Shown: positions 16,761 to 24,933, counted from the stretch's first letter. The stretch: 64,000 nucleotides of DNA from an uncultured Eubacteriales bacterium (GCA_948938605.1 CARAIG010000057.1:11340-75339); one strand, 5' to 3'. Notes: generated by a model from the sequence alone, not told the origin. A program made the numbers and translations.

Positions 16761-17999
16761 ATGACTGTCTCGGTTTTTACGCTGGGCTGCAAAACCAATT
16801 TGTACGAAAGCGGGCAAATTATCGAACAACTTAATAAAGCGGGGCACAAGGCGTTTAACGGGCTTAAACAAGCCGATGTGTTTATACTTAACACTTGCGC
16901 CATAACCCGCGAAGCGGAAAAAAAGTCCCGCCAAGCCATAGCGCGCGCAAGGAAACTCAATCCCGAATGCCGCGTAATCGTTACGGGTTGCGCTTCGCAA
17001 AAGGATTCAAAGCAATTTGCGGATATAGCAAACGTTACGGCAATTTTCGGTACGGACAACAAAACGCGCATTGTTAACGAACTTAACAGCAACGGCGTGT
17101 TTGTAAGCGCATTGCCGTCGGTGTATGCCGAAGACGGCTTTGCCGCACAGGAACGCACACGCGCTTTTGTCAAAATTCAAGACGGGTGCAACAACTTTTG
17201 CAGTTACTGTATCGTACCGTATTTGCGCGGTCGCAGCCGCAGCCGCAAAATTGCCGATATAGTTGCGGAAGTTAAAACGCTTGTGTCGTCGGAAGTAGTG
17301 CTTATCGGTATCGACATTTCGCAGTTCGGGCGTGATACGGGCGAAAGTTTGCCGCAGCTGTTTCAGGCTTTATCCTGTTGCGACATTCGCATACGCTTAG
17401 GCAGTTTGGAAGCAAGCGTAGTTACCGACGAATTGTTGTCGACATTAACGCAAATTAACTTTTGTCCGCATTTCCATTTGTCGCTGCAATCGGGTTGCGA
17501 CCAAACTTTAAAGCGGATGAACCGCAAGTATACTACCGACGAATATTTTTCCGCCGTAAACAAAATCCGTAAGGTTTTTCCGAATGCGGGCATAACAACC
17601 GACGTAATAGTGGGCTTTTGCGGCGAAACGGAACAGGAGTTTGCCGAAACTTGCAACTTCGTGCAAAAAGTGGGTTTTGCGGATATTCACGTTTTCCCCT
17701 TTTCCCCAAGGGAAGGAACCGTCGCTTACAACTGGCAAGACGTCGATTCTCAAATTAAGCAATTCCGCGCGGAAAAACTCGGTCAAATCAAACAGCAACT
17801 TAAAACGCAGTTTGCTAACAGTTTTGTCGGCAAAACTTGTTCGGTACTTGTCGAACGCAAGCGCAACGGATACTTTGAAGGTTACACCAAGGAGTACTTG
17901 CGGGTATACTTTAAAGGCGATTGCAAACCTAACGATATAGTAAATATAAAAATTGCCGAACCGTACTTAGACGGAGCATTAGGCACATTAACCGTATAA
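16761..17999 (+). CDS. mtaB: tRNA t6A37 methylthiotransferase MtaB
   Basis: The 412-residue product has the three-part methylthiotransferase layout. The N-terminal UPF0004 domain carries cysteines in TLGCKTN, LNTCAIT and VTGCASQ; the radical SAM domain has CNNFCSYC (Cys143, 147, 150); a C-terminal TRAM-like segment follows. MtaB converts t6A37 to ms2t6A37 in ANN-decoding tRNAs using two 4Fe-4S clusters and SAM. MtaB rather than MiaB or RimO is favoured by the TLGCKTN start and the length. It follows prmA by 27 bp. Confidence 0.93.
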   Translation: MTVSVFTLGCKTNLYESGQIIEQLNKAGHKAFNGLKQADVFILNTCAITREAEKKSRQAIARARKLNPECRVIVTGCASQKDSKQFADIANVTAIFGTDNKTRIVNELNSNGVFVSALPSVYAEDGFAAQERTRAFVKIQDGCNNFCSYCIVPYLRGRSRSRKIADIVAEVKTLVSSEVVLIGIDISQFGRDTGESLPQLFQALSCCDIRIRLGSLEASVVTDELLSTLTQINFCPHFHLSLQSGCDQTLKRMNRKYTTDEYFSAVNKIRKVFPNAGITTDVIVGFCGETEQEFAETCNFVQKVGFADIHVFPFSPREGTVAYNWQDVDSQIKQFRAEKLGQIKQQLKTQFANSFVGKTCSVLVERKRNGYFEGYTKEYLRVYFKGDCKPNDIVNIKIAEPYLDGALGTLTV

Positions 18000-18051
18000 T
18001 TTAGCATTAGCGCATTAAGTAGGTAGTGTTTGTTGAATTTGCTTGATAACC

Positions 18052-18082
18052 GTCATTGCGAACGAAGTAAAGCAATTCGGAG
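18052..18082. repeat. Half copy of the GTCATTGCGA...GAAGCAAT element
   Basis: GTCATTGCGAACGAAG...AAAGCAATTCGGAG matches one arm of the 94-bp hairpin element found at 21731 and 63692. It lies between mtaB and the HIT gene. Confidence 0.5.
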
Positions 18083-18132
18083 TTTAATTCAACTTAACCA
18101 CAATTACGCATTAAAATAAAGGAGTAATCATT

Positions 18133-18534
18133 ATGAATGACTGCATTTTTTGTAAAATAATCAAGGGCGAAATTCCCGGTCACAAAATTTACGAAGACGA
18201 CAAAACTTACGCTTTTTTGGATATATCTTGCGACAGTTACGGGCATACTCTTGTCGTACCTAAAAAACACTGCACAAATATTCTCGATTGCGACGAAGCG
18301 GACTTCAAAGCGGTTATGGCAGCAGTACAAAAAATCAGTCGTCATTATGTCGACGACTGCGGTTTTGACGGAGTAAACATAATCAACGCCAGCGGTCAAG
18401 CGGCGCAGCAGTCGGTATTCCACTTGCATATGCACATAATTCCCCGCAAAAACGACGACGGTTTGAACACTTGGGGTTTAAACGACAAGTTCGATTTGAA
18501 TTTGGCGGAAATTTGCTCTAAACTAAAAATTTAA
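18133..18534 (+). CDS. HIT family nucleotide-binding protein
   Basis: This 133-residue HIT (histidine triad) protein has the conserved N-terminal CIFCKIIKGEIPGHKIYEDD, the LVVPKKH segment and the catalytic triad HLHMHIIPR (His97, 99, 101). HIT proteins hydrolyse nucleoside phosphoramidates and similar adenylated compounds. The position after mtaB and before rpsU is a common Firmicutes arrangement. A good AGGAG site stands before the ATG. The upstream gap holds a repeat fragment rather than a clear promoter, so it may be read through from mtaB. Confidence 0.94.
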   Translation: MNDCIFCKIIKGEIPGHKIYEDDKTYAFLDISCDSYGHTLVVPKKHCTNILDCDEADFKAVMAAVQKISRHYVDDCGFDGVNIINASGQAAQQSVFHLHMHIIPRKNDDGLNTWGLNDKFDLNLAEICSKLKI

Positions 18535-18629
18535 GCAGCGCATTTGCCTAAGCAAATATACGCATATGCGCATATGTATAATCGTGCAACGGCGTCAAAA
18601 AATTGTGTGTTTTTGTTTACATTAAATAA

Positions 18630-18658
18630 TTGACAATTTATACGCGCTTTTGTATAAT
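18630..18658 (+). promoter_or_regulatory. Consensus promoter of rpsU
   Basis: TTGACA at 18630-18635 and TATAAT at 18653-18658 are both perfect with a 17-bp spacer, as expected for a strongly expressed ribosomal-protein gene. The leader is about 160 nt, long enough for RNA-level control, though no known motif was recognised. Confidence 0.85.
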
Positions 18659-18822
18659 AAAATAGTTGCGGATAATTAGGCGTATTAAGGTATAGCCAAT
18701 TGTTTAAAGCAACTGTTATCATATCGATTGCGTAAAAAGTAAGTATTTATTGAATTTACGCTCGGTATGTAATAAATAACAACAAAATTCACCATTGATG
18801 CGGAAAGGAGGCGAAAACGGAA

Positions 18823-18999
18823 ATGGCAACAATCAAAGTCGGCGAAAACGAAACGTTAGACAGCGCATTGCGTCGTTTTAAAAGACGTTGCGCCCGCGAC
18901 GGTATCATTGGCGATCTTCGTAAGAAGGAACAATACGAAAAACCCAGCGTAAGACGCAAGAAGAAGGCGGAAGCAGCCCGCAAACGTAGCAAAATGTAG
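18823..18999 (+). CDS. rpsU: Small ribosomal subunit protein bS21
   Basis: This 58-residue gene starts with [20 protein letters not shown], contains [20 protein letters not shown] and ends in a Lys/Arg-rich tail, which is bS21 along its full length. bS21 binds the 30S platform near the anti-Shine-Dalgarno sequence. An AAAGGAGG site lies about 11 nt upstream. A consensus promoter precedes it. Confidence 0.96.
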   Translation: MATIKVGENETLDSALRRFKRRCARDGIIGDLRKKEQYEKPSVRRKKKAEAARKRSKM

Positions 19000-19402
19000 T
19001 TATCCTGCACCCGTTCCTGCAAGTTGAATAAGTGCATCTCACGCACCCTTGTCGCATTCCGTCACAATCACGTACCGCAAGTACGCTATTGCGCCGCAAT
19101 GTGCCAATTGTACGCAATCTGCGCTTCTTCGCACCGTTGCAGTCTCGGTCACAGTCTAACTTTTGAGAGCGTATAAGTGAACATCTACTTGCAGTCACGT
19201 ACGCATTAGTACGCTCCTTTGTGTTCGCCTTGTTTGCCTTGTATCTGCGCGCTTTTACGTCCTCAAACGTGATATGCGCTGTGCAGTCTCGGTTGCAGCC
19301 TAACTTTTAAGGGCGTATAAGCGAACATCTACTGCGTTAAATGTGGTACTGTCTAACTTGTAAGTGCTTACTAAAACTTCATAAAATTATTACAAAAGAA
19401 AA
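19000..19402. repeat. Repeat cluster downstream of rpsU
   Basis: The interval carries two GTCACGTACG...GTACGCT motifs (about 19067-19090 and 19192-19215) like those near 9.95 kb. It also carries an imperfect direct repeat of about 52 bp, TGCAGTCTCGGT...GAACATCTACT, at 19138-19189 and 19282-19332. No coding sequence was found. Confidence 0.6.
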
Positions 19403-19440
19403 AAACTGTCTGTCACATAATGTGACGGACAGTTTGTATT
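19403..19440 (+). terminator. Intrinsic terminator
   Basis: AAACTGTCTGTCACA pairs with TGTGACGGACAGTTT around TAA, followed by GTATTTT. It most likely ends transcripts from rpsU and the repeat cluster before the next gene. Confidence 0.8.
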
Positions 19441-19497
19441 TTACAGTGATTTTTCGACACAAACAACGTAATTTCGTCAAAATTTTCGGAGGCACAT

Positions 19498-19878
19498 ATG
19501 TCTACATTTAAGGAATACGCTAAAAAAGCAAAACACCGAATGAAAAGCGGATTTTGGGAACAGGCAAAACAGGAAATAGAAACTGAAAAGCAAGTTGCTG
19601 CAACCCAAGGGCTTAACCCGCGTAAAGTGGGCGAAGAACAGCACCGCAGGCTACAACAGCAAATTTACGATTACGAAAATTTTTGTGAGGAGCAGGAATT
19701 CTACCGTAAGGTCGAAGCAATTTTAGACAGCAGCGAAACGGTATTAAATCCCATTATGCGTCTTGCCGATCAGGACTATATGGAAACGCTCAGCCCGACG
19801 GACAAGCAGGCGTATATTTCCCGTCTTGCCGCCCGTTACCGCCAAGCAGTGGAGCGATACAAAAATTTACACAGTTGA
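19498..19878 (+). CDS. Hypothetical helical protein, 126 aa
   Basis: A CGGAGGCACAT ribosome binding site precedes the ATG. The product is charged, Gln- and Glu-rich and predicted mostly helical (FWEQAKQEIETEKQVAATQG, RRLQQQIYDYENFCEEQEFYRKVEAI), with no signal peptide or membrane segment. No family was recognised. It lies between rpsU and recX with terminators or promoters on both sides, so it is probably transcribed alone; no clear promoter was seen. Confidence 0.7.
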   Translation: MSTFKEYAKKAKHRMKSGFWEQAKQEIETEKQVAATQGLNPRKVGEEQHRRLQQQIYDYENFCEEQEFYRKVEAILDSSETVLNPIMRLADQDYMETLSPTDKQAYISRLAARYRQAVERYKNLHS

Positions 19879-19903
19879 TGTTTTTTGCAATTTGTTGTAT
19901 AAT
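19875..19903 (+). promoter_or_regulatory. Promoter upstream of recX
   Basis: TTGATG at 19875-19880 and a perfect TATAAT at 19898-19903 are 17 bp apart. The leader to recX is about 120 nt. Confidence 0.65.
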
Positions 19904-20031
19904 AGTTTAGCAACAACTGTTAATGATGTATTATAACAATTCATTATTGCTAATCACTCGCTATCACATCGTATCGCGTTATAAGTTATTGTAAGTGTAA
20001 AAATTTGTTCGTGTGAGAAATAGTAAACGCT

Positions 20032-20652
20032 ATGCCAAAGATTACCGATATGCAAATACAAAAAAATAACAAAACCCGCGCCAACGTCTACATCGACGGC
20101 GAATTTGCTTTTGCGTTGGAAATGTTAACCGTTATGAAGTTGGGTTTAAAAATCGGTGCCGACGTATCTACCGAAAAACTTACCGAAGCGGTTTTCGACA
20201 GTGAAAAATCCGTCTGTTTCGACAAAGCGTTAAATTATTTGTCACGCGGTATGAAAACTTGCAAGCAAATGCGCGAATACCTGACGGGCAAGGGCTATGC
20301 GGCGGAAATTGTAACCTACGTAATAGACAAACTTGTTGACTATAAGTACGTCAACGACGATTATTATGCTCAAATGTACGTGGAACAAAACCTTGCAAGC
20401 AAGGGCGAACGCCGTCTTAGGCAGGAACTTCAACAAAAAGGCATACCGCAATGTATAATCGAAAAACATTGCGTAGTGGAGCGCGACACGGCATTATCCA
20501 ATGCCGAACGTTTAGCGGCAAAGTATATGCGCAGCAAACCGCATGACTTAAAAACTTTGCAAAAACTTCAACGGTATTTGCTTTCCCGCGGTTATGACTA
20601 CGACACCGTCAACACCGTCACCCGCAATTATGATATAGACACAACCGACTAA
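20032..20652 (+). CDS. recX: Regulatory protein RecX
   Basis: The 206-residue protein has the RecX N-terminal beta region (RANVYIDGEFAFALEM...LGLKIG) and the three-helix repeats (ALNYLSRGMKTCKQMREYLTGKGY, then VDYKYVNDDYYAQMYVEQNLASKGERRLRQELQQKGI, then a third degenerate repeat). RecX binds RecA filaments and modulates recombination; recA itself is not in this window. There is no obvious Shine-Dalgarno site directly before the ATG, which suggests weak translation or a different start. Confidence 0.9.
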   Translation: MPKITDMQIQKNNKTRANVYIDGEFAFALEMLTVMKLGLKIGADVSTEKLTEAVFDSEKSVCFDKALNYLSRGMKTCKQMREYLTGKGYAAEIVTYVIDKLVDYKYVNDDYYAQMYVEQNLASKGERRLRQELQQKGIPQCIIEKHCVVERDTALSNAERLAAKYMRSKPHDLKTLQKLQRYLLSRGYDYDTVNTVTRNYDIDTTD

Positions 20653-20713
20653 CGTAAACTTTCTATCTTAAATACATTTAACAAATTTAAAACAACTGAT
20701 TAAAACAAATTCT

Positions 20714-20742
20714 CAAAAGCTTCTTTAAAGGGAGCTTTTTTC
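20714..20742 (+). terminator. Intrinsic terminator after recX
   Basis: AAAAGCTTC pairs with GGAGCTTTT (one G-U), followed by TTTTCT. Confidence 0.7.
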
Positions 20743-20806
20743 TATTGTGTATATTGTAATTATATTTGCTCATACTATCCCCACAACTAACAAGGAGGAA
20801 AAAGCA

Positions 20807-21100
20807 TTGAAAAAGGTTTTTAACGTCTTTTCGGTTATTGCGTTGATTTTAACAATTATCGGCGCGTTAAACTGGCTTGCCGTAGGTATTTTCGGATTTA
20901 ACTTTGTAAACTTTATTACCTTCGGTATGGTATGGATTGAAAGGCTGATTTATATCTTGGTAGGTATTGCGGGCATCTATATGATAGTATGGCTTTGCGT
21001 ATCCCGTTTCAATATGGTTCAAACGGACAATTCCTACCGCGATTATAAGTATGCCGAACACAACGGAACTCGTCATACGCCGGTAAGCAACAACCAATAA
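20807..21100 (+). CDS. DUF378-type small membrane protein
   Basis: A strong AAGGAGG site precedes a TTG codon at 20807, giving a 97-residue protein; an in-frame ORF start at 20747 lies before the site and is unlikely. The product has two hydrophobic helices, with the family's INxLAVGIFGFN-like core (GALNWLAVGIFGFNFVNFI) and LIYILVGIAGIYMIVW. DUF378 proteins are small inner-membrane proteins of unknown function. The C-terminus is short and polar. An intrinsic terminator follows at 21137-21173. Confidence 0.82.
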   Translation: MKKVFNVFSVIALILTIIGALNWLAVGIFGFNFVNFITFGMVWIERLIYILVGIAGIYMIVWLCVSRFNMVQTDNSYRDYKYAEHNGTRHTPVSNNQ

Positions 21101-21136
21101 CAACATTAGTTGTATTTGACGAAAGTCAAAAAAAAT

Positions 21137-21173
21137 CGAGCCCGCCGCATAAAGTACGACAGGCTCTTTTTTG
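21137..21173 (+). terminator. Intrinsic terminator after the DUF378 gene
   Basis: GAGCC (21138-21142) pairs with GGCTC (21162-21166) across a roughly 19-nt loop, followed by TTTTTT. The stem is short but the T-run is good. Confidence 0.55.
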
Positions 21174-21389
21174 TTACATTTTAAATTTGCACCAATCGCC
21201 CTTGCAAGGAGTGCTATGATAAGCGTAGGGTAGGCAGACTCTTGCCCACCGCACATTGTGACCTTTTCCGTTCTCAGCCGAGCAACGCAGTTGCGAACGC
21301 CACGAGCGAAGCGAAGCAATCCAGAGTTAAACTAAACGTTACCTTAATTCCGCATTAAAATATATGTCATCCTGAGCATAACATCAATT

Positions 21390-21500
21390 ATGTCATCCTG
21401 AGCGGAACGAAGTGGAGTCGAAGGATCTAGGAACCAACGTATAATCGTACATACCGTATTCCTATATGTTTCGCAACATTCGCCGTCCTTTGGCGAAACG
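21390..21500. repeat. CCTGAGCG...GGATCTAGGAACC repeat, copy B
   Basis: It shares the ordered blocks TGTCATCCTGAGCG, GTCGAAGGATCTA, AATCGTACATAC, TTTCGCAACATTCGCCGTCC and TTTGGCGAAAC with copy A at 10564, with small substitutions. Confidence 0.7.
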
Positions 21501-21730
21501 TAGCAACCAAGTTGCTCGCTCAACATAATGTTTATTGTCGCTTTGCTCCATAAACATTGGCGTTCGCAACTACGTTGCTCGGCTAAGGACAAAAAAGCAG
21601 CGACTTATTAATTTGTAACACGTAATTGATTAATGTCGCCAACATTGCGCATTACGCTGCGCTAGATCTCTCCACGCGGCACAAGTGCCTTGGTCGAGAT
21701 GACATACTAAGGTGTATCTATATACCTTGA

Positions 21731-21824
21731 CGTCTTTGCGAGGAGCGTTAGTGACGAAGCAATCCAGAGAATAGAATAGTAATGCTGATTTTTTCTAGAT
21801 TGCTTCGCTACGCTCGCAATGACG
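21731..21824. repeat. 94-bp inverted-repeat element, copy 1
   Basis: The left arm (CGTCTTTGCGAGGAGCG...GACGAAGCAATCCAGAG) is nearly complementary to the right arm (CTAGATTGCTTCGCTACGCTCGCAATGACG). The central AGAATAGTAATGCTG and the T-run are shared with the copy at 63692-63785, which has the same length. Confidence 0.8.
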
Positions 21825-21940
21825 ACAAAAGCAATTAGTACAACCAATACATCTAGGCGTAGCCGTACAATAAAATTAAACCAACCGCAATTACGCATTA
21901 CGCATTATATTCAAATCCCGTCGCGCGATTGGTCGGCTAC

Positions 21941-22075
21941 TCAGGGTATTCTTCCGCTCGGATAAAACAGCGCGTAATCGTACGGAACGTATACTCCGGG
22001 ACGTGCGTTAAATTTGTCGCTTAAAAATTTAGCGTCGCTGAAAGGATCGTCTTGCAAAAAATCTCTGTCTGTCAT
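21941..22075 (-). CDS. Small 44-aa protein downstream of the ferritin-like gene
   Basis: This short frame begins 8 bp after the stop of the ferritin-like gene and runs the same way. The product starts MTDRDFLQDDPFSDAKFLSD and ends VPYDYALFYPSGRIP: acidic at the front, aromatic and Pro-rich at the back. No family was recognised. The tight spacing supports co-transcription, and the position recalls the small partner genes of CotJ-type spore-coat operons, but the sequence does not show a CotJA or CotJB motif. It is short, so it may be a fortuitous frame. Confidence 0.5.
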   Translation of the reverse strand: MTDRDFLQDDPFSDAKFLSDKFNARPGVYVPYDYALFYPSGRIP

Positions 22076-22083
22076 TGCAGTAT

Positions 22084-23322
22084 TTATCTGCCGACCGTTG
22101 TGTTGTCGTGCTTGCGGTCGCGTAATTCTTCTATTGGGTGCGCAGCCACTTCAAAACGGTAGTCTTTGCCGTTGTCGGCAATGTATTTGCGCATAACGTT
22201 GTGGCTGGGTACGTCGTTGTCTTTTACGTTTACTTGTTGTTGATATTCAAAAAACGGCGCGCCGTCTTCCAGTTTGGATACATCGATATAGTCTTCCCTT
22301 TGCGCGGTAATATTTACCGAATCGGCAATTACTTGACGTACGTATTCGATGTTGGAATGGAAGCTGAGCAATTCGGGGAATTCCCCTTGCGGTATTACTT
22401 GCTGCCAAACCTTGTTTTCGTATTTTTGCAGTAATTCCGCCGCGTTGTGCAAGTGAGCCAACTCGTCGTTAAAGTGTTGTTCCCAAATGCGTTTAATGTG
22501 TTCGTCCGTTTCGTCTTCCATTAGCGAATAGTACAAGTAACATTCGGTATATTCGTGCATAAGGTTATCTTCCAGCCAAGTGCAAGTCGTGTCCATCAGT
22601 CCGCCGTATAATGTTACGTGCTGTTCTTCTATCATTCCGATTTCGGTGTAAAGCTGACGGCCTACGTTGTTTTGGTAAAACGCCGCTTGGTTCATATAGT
22701 AGTTCATTGTTTGCTGTTCGGCTGCGGTAAGGATGTTTATGTCAAGCTTGGTAAGGCTCCCCGCTTGCTTGTAGTTTACAAAGCGTTTTACGTCGTCGGC
22801 AGGGAAGCGGTGCTCGGAAATGGTCGGTCTGCCCGGCATAAGTTCGGTGTACTTGCCAACAAGCCTTTCGGCAATTACTCCCTTGTCCATTTCAAGTAAA
22901 TCGGCGTAACGGTACAAGTGGTCGAAGTCTTCGAGTAGGGCAAAATTCATCGCCTGTTTAACATACTTGTTGCTTTCGCGTTCGGCAAATATAGCGGTAA
23001 GGTCTACGGCTAATTGTTCGTAGCCTATGGTGTGTTCCAATATGCCTTCGCCTATCGGTTTAAGCGCCGCAATGCGTTTTTGCTGTTGCTGTTCCTTGCG
23101 TCGCGTTATTGCAAGTTCGCGTCGAATGTCGTTGTTATCGCAGTGGCGGTGGAACGCGTGCGAAAACTTGACCGCTTCGTATTCGGCTCCGTTTGCAAGT
23201 ATTATGCGTACGCGCGTGTACGGATCTACGTCGAATTTGTTGTAAGGTTTCGGTGACAATTCTTTCCAATTGTAAAATTGGTCGTTGCTTTTAATCGGTT
23301 TTTCGTTAAAGGGATTAATCAT
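22084..23322 (-). CDS. Two-half ferritin-like protein, 412 aa
   Basis: An AAGGAAGGTGG site precedes the ATG. The chain contains two ferritin-like half-sites with carboxylate and His ligands: E96/H97 and E131xxxH135 in the first half, and E232-E233-Q-H235, E257/E260 and E287xxxH291 (NDELAHLHN) in the second. The middle has the YLYYSLMEDE helix. Such proteins bind a dimetal centre (iron or manganese) and act as oxidases, catalases or storage proteins; which applies here is unclear. The N-terminal 60 residues (YNWKELSPKPY, VDPYTRVRIILANG) are not of that fold. It stands on the opposite strand to its neighbours, in a repeat-rich region, with one tiny partner gene. Manganese catalase (CotJC) was considered but the length and N-terminus do not fit. 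Confidence 0.65.
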   Translation of the reverse strand: MINPFNEKPIKSNDQFYNWKELSPKPYNKFDVDPYTRVRIILANGAEYEAVKFSHAFHRHCDNNDIRRELAITRRKEQQQQKRIAALKPIGEGILEHTIGYEQLAVDLTAIFAERESNKYVKQAMNFALLEDFDHLYRYADLLEMDKGVIAERLVGKYTELMPGRPTISEHRFPADDVKRFVNYKQAGSLTKLDINILTAAEQQTMNYYMNQAAFYQNNVGRQLYTEIGMIEEQHVTLYGGLMDTTCTWLEDNLMHEYTECYLYYSLMEDETDEHIKRIWEQHFNDELAHLHNAAELLQKYENKVWQQVIPQGEFPELLSFHSNIEYVRQVIADSVNITAQREDYIDVSKLEDGAPFFEYQQQVNVKDNDVPSHNVMRKYIADNGKDYRFEVAAHPIEELRDRKHDNTTVGR

Positions 23323-23744
23323 TTAAAATCCACCTTCCTTGTAGTTTTTGTAAAAGTATATCCAACTAATACGTCGCTTAAACTTATCGGTTTAAATCTG
23401 TTGCCAACAGTCAAATTTTATTGCCGTTTTAACTTTAAAATGCTAAACCGCTACTTCCGTTTAGTATTCGTAAATCGGTTCAAAAAAAAGAATAACGTGC
23501 AGTGATTTTTTGCTGTTCAACCGCATAAATTAGTGTTGTAACCAATGCTTGTCCGTTTCATAAAATGCGTGAAACAGTTTGTCCACAGCATTATTTTGCA
23601 ATGTGGATAACTCTGTGGATAAGTGTATAACTATGCCTATAATAGGTCGAAAAAACGCGAAAACAGTCAGTTTTTGTCAAATTATAGGTTTTTTCAATTA
23701 AAAATCCGCATTTTTAAGTTAAATAAATAAGGTGAAAAAATTAA
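23323..23744. other. Divergent intergenic region with DnaA-box cluster
   Basis: This AT-rich spacer lies between the ferritin-like gene (leftward) and the CwlD-like amidase (rightward). It holds three good DnaA boxes and one weak box (separate entry). No coding frame was recognised, and no clear promoter for the amidase was seen. Confidence 0.6.
23579..23630. promoter_or_regulatory. Cluster of DnaA boxes
   Basis: Two perfect boxes TGTGGATAA stand at 23602-23610 and 23614-23622, spaced 12 bp start to start. A one-mismatch box TTGTCCACA lies at 23579-23587 in the opposite orientation, and a weaker AGTGTATAA follows at 23622-23630. DnaA boxes bind the initiator DnaA at origins and at DnaA-regulated promoters. 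No dnaA, dnaN or rpmH is nearby and the genes do not switch strand here, so a regulatory or titration site is more likely than oriC. Confidence 0.6.
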
Positions 23745-24434
23745 ATGTTCGTAGTAATAAAAAGACGTAAATTAGTGTTGGTGTTATTAGCGTTGATAGT
23801 TGTGCAGTTAACGCTTACGACAGCGCTGTGCGTCAATCAGTTTGCCGCAAGTTCGCATAGTCTTATAGACTTTACCGTTGTAATAGATGCCGGACACGGC
23901 GGTATCGACGGCGGGGTGGTAAGCAAGTCGGGCGTAAAGGAATCCACTCTTAATTTGGCTTATTCCAAAACGTTGGGCGAACTGTTTAAAAACGCAGGTT
24001 TTAATGTGGTGTATACGCGTACTACCGAAGACGGTTTGTATGGTTTGCCCACAAACGGATTTAAGCGTCGGGATATGCAGGAACGCAAACGCATAGCGGA
24101 ACAAGCAAAGCCTAACATATTAATAAGCGTACATATGAACAAGTTTAGTTCAAGTAACCGTTCGGGACCGCAAGTGTTTTTCCAGCAGGGCAAAACCGAC
24201 GGGCAGACCCTTGCGCAATCGCTGCAAAAAGTGCTAAACGACAGTACCGGCAACGCTCACAGCGCATTAGCGGGCGACTACTACATTTGCCGCGAATTAA
24301 ACTGTCCTGCCGTAATTGTGGAATGCGGTTTTTTAAGTAACGATGAGGAAGCGGAACTTTTGCAAACCGAAGATCACCGCCTTAAAATTTGCGAACTTGT
24401 TTTTAAAGGCGTGATGTTATATTTGTATCAATAA
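23745..24434 (+). CDS. cwlD: N-acetylmuramoyl-L-alanine amidase, CwlD-like
   Basis: The 229-residue product has one N-terminal hydrophobic segment (about residues 10-30) and then an Amidase_3 domain. Zinc ligands are His51 (IDAGHGG), Glu66 (VKEST) and His130 (LISVHMN), and the catalytic glutamate is Glu193 (IVECGFLSN). The size and short signal region match CwlD, which makes muramic-delta-lactam in spore-cortex peptidoglycan. CwlD and other Amidase_3 enzymes are hard to separate by motif alone; the short form without wall-binding repeats favours CwlD. If correct it marks a spore-forming lineage. It lies just after the DnaA-box cluster. Confidence 0.8.
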   Translation: MFVVIKRRKLVLVLLALIVVQLTLTTALCVNQFAASSHSLIDFTVVIDAGHGGIDGGVVSKSGVKESTLNLAYSKTLGELFKNAGFNVVYTRTTEDGLYGLPTNGFKRRDMQERKRIAEQAKPNILISVHMNKFSSSNRSGPQVFFQQGKTDGQTLAQSLQKVLNDSTGNAHSALAGDYYICRELNCPAVIVECGFLSNDEEAELLQTEDHRLKICELVFKGVMLYLYQ

Positions 24435-24450
24435 AATATGTTTAAAACGA

Positions 24451-24479
24451 TTGCATTTTTTGCAAATATTTGCTACAAT
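24451..24479 (+). promoter_or_regulatory. Promoter of the 24.5-kb small membrane gene
   Basis: TTGCAT at 24451-24456 and TACAAT at 24474-24479 are 17 bp apart, just after the amidase gene. Confidence 0.6.
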
Positions 24480-24509
24480 TTTTGTATTAACATTAGGAGG
24501 TAAATGATT

Positions 24510-24800
24510 ATGTCTAAAAAATCAGGCAACAACGGCGAACGCCATATCAGCCTTAACAAAATTGCTTTTTGGCTTTTAGTTGCGGCGGCTGTTATTTACT
24601 TAGTCGGCATTATACTTTCCGCCGTAGGTCTTGGCAACATTACGGGTTATTTGCAAGCGGTAGCTACTGCGGCAATGATTTGCGTAGTTGCAATACTTGC
24701 TTGGCGTTTTGTCGCTCACAAGCAAACGGTATGGATTGTATTGTACTTCGTTGTTTTGTTGGTTGTAATTGCAGGTATCATTATACCGTTGGTTCTGTAA
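24510..24800 (+). CDS. Small three-TM membrane protein
   Basis: AGGAGG at 24495-24500 fits the ATG at 24510 (9 nt) better than the in-frame ATG at 24504 (3 nt). The 96-residue product has three hydrophobic helices (IAFWLLVAAAVIYLVGIILSA, YLQAVATAAMICVVAILAW, WIVLYFVVLLVVIAGIIIPLVL) and a short polar N-terminus. Its function is unknown; such small proteins are common in Clostridia. Confidence 0.7.
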   Translation: MSKKSGNNGERHISLNKIAFWLLVAAAVIYLVGIILSAVGLGNITGYLQAVATAAMICVVAILAWRFVAHKQTVWIVLYFVVLLVVIAGIIIPLVL

Positions 24801-24933
24801 TTGTAACGATGTAATTTATTTTGCTAAACGCGGCCGTAACAACAGTCGCGTTTAGTTTTTTTATAGTGTTTTGCAACGGAGTGTTTTTACCGTTTTAGTG
24901 CAAATATAGTTTTACAAACGGAATTTAATTTAT

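Larger units (their letters stand above)
21174..21940. other. Gene-free interval rich in dispersed repeats
   Basis: The interval contains a copy of the CCTGAGCG repeat (21390-21500), a complete 94-bp hairpin element (21731-21824), a short GAGCGAAGCGAAGCAATCCAG piece (about 21303) and ATTACGCATTACGCATTAT at about 21891. No ORF with a ribosome binding site was seen. Confidence 0.7.

Noticed and set aside
19138..19332. CRISPR array
   Set aside because: Only two imperfect repeats of about 52 bp are present, with a spacing far too long for spacers; no cas genes.
23579..23630. Chromosomal replication origin
   Set aside because: The DnaA boxes are good, but dnaA, dnaN, rpmH and a strand switch are missing; genes on both sides are mainly on the + strand. 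Kept only as a DnaA-box cluster.
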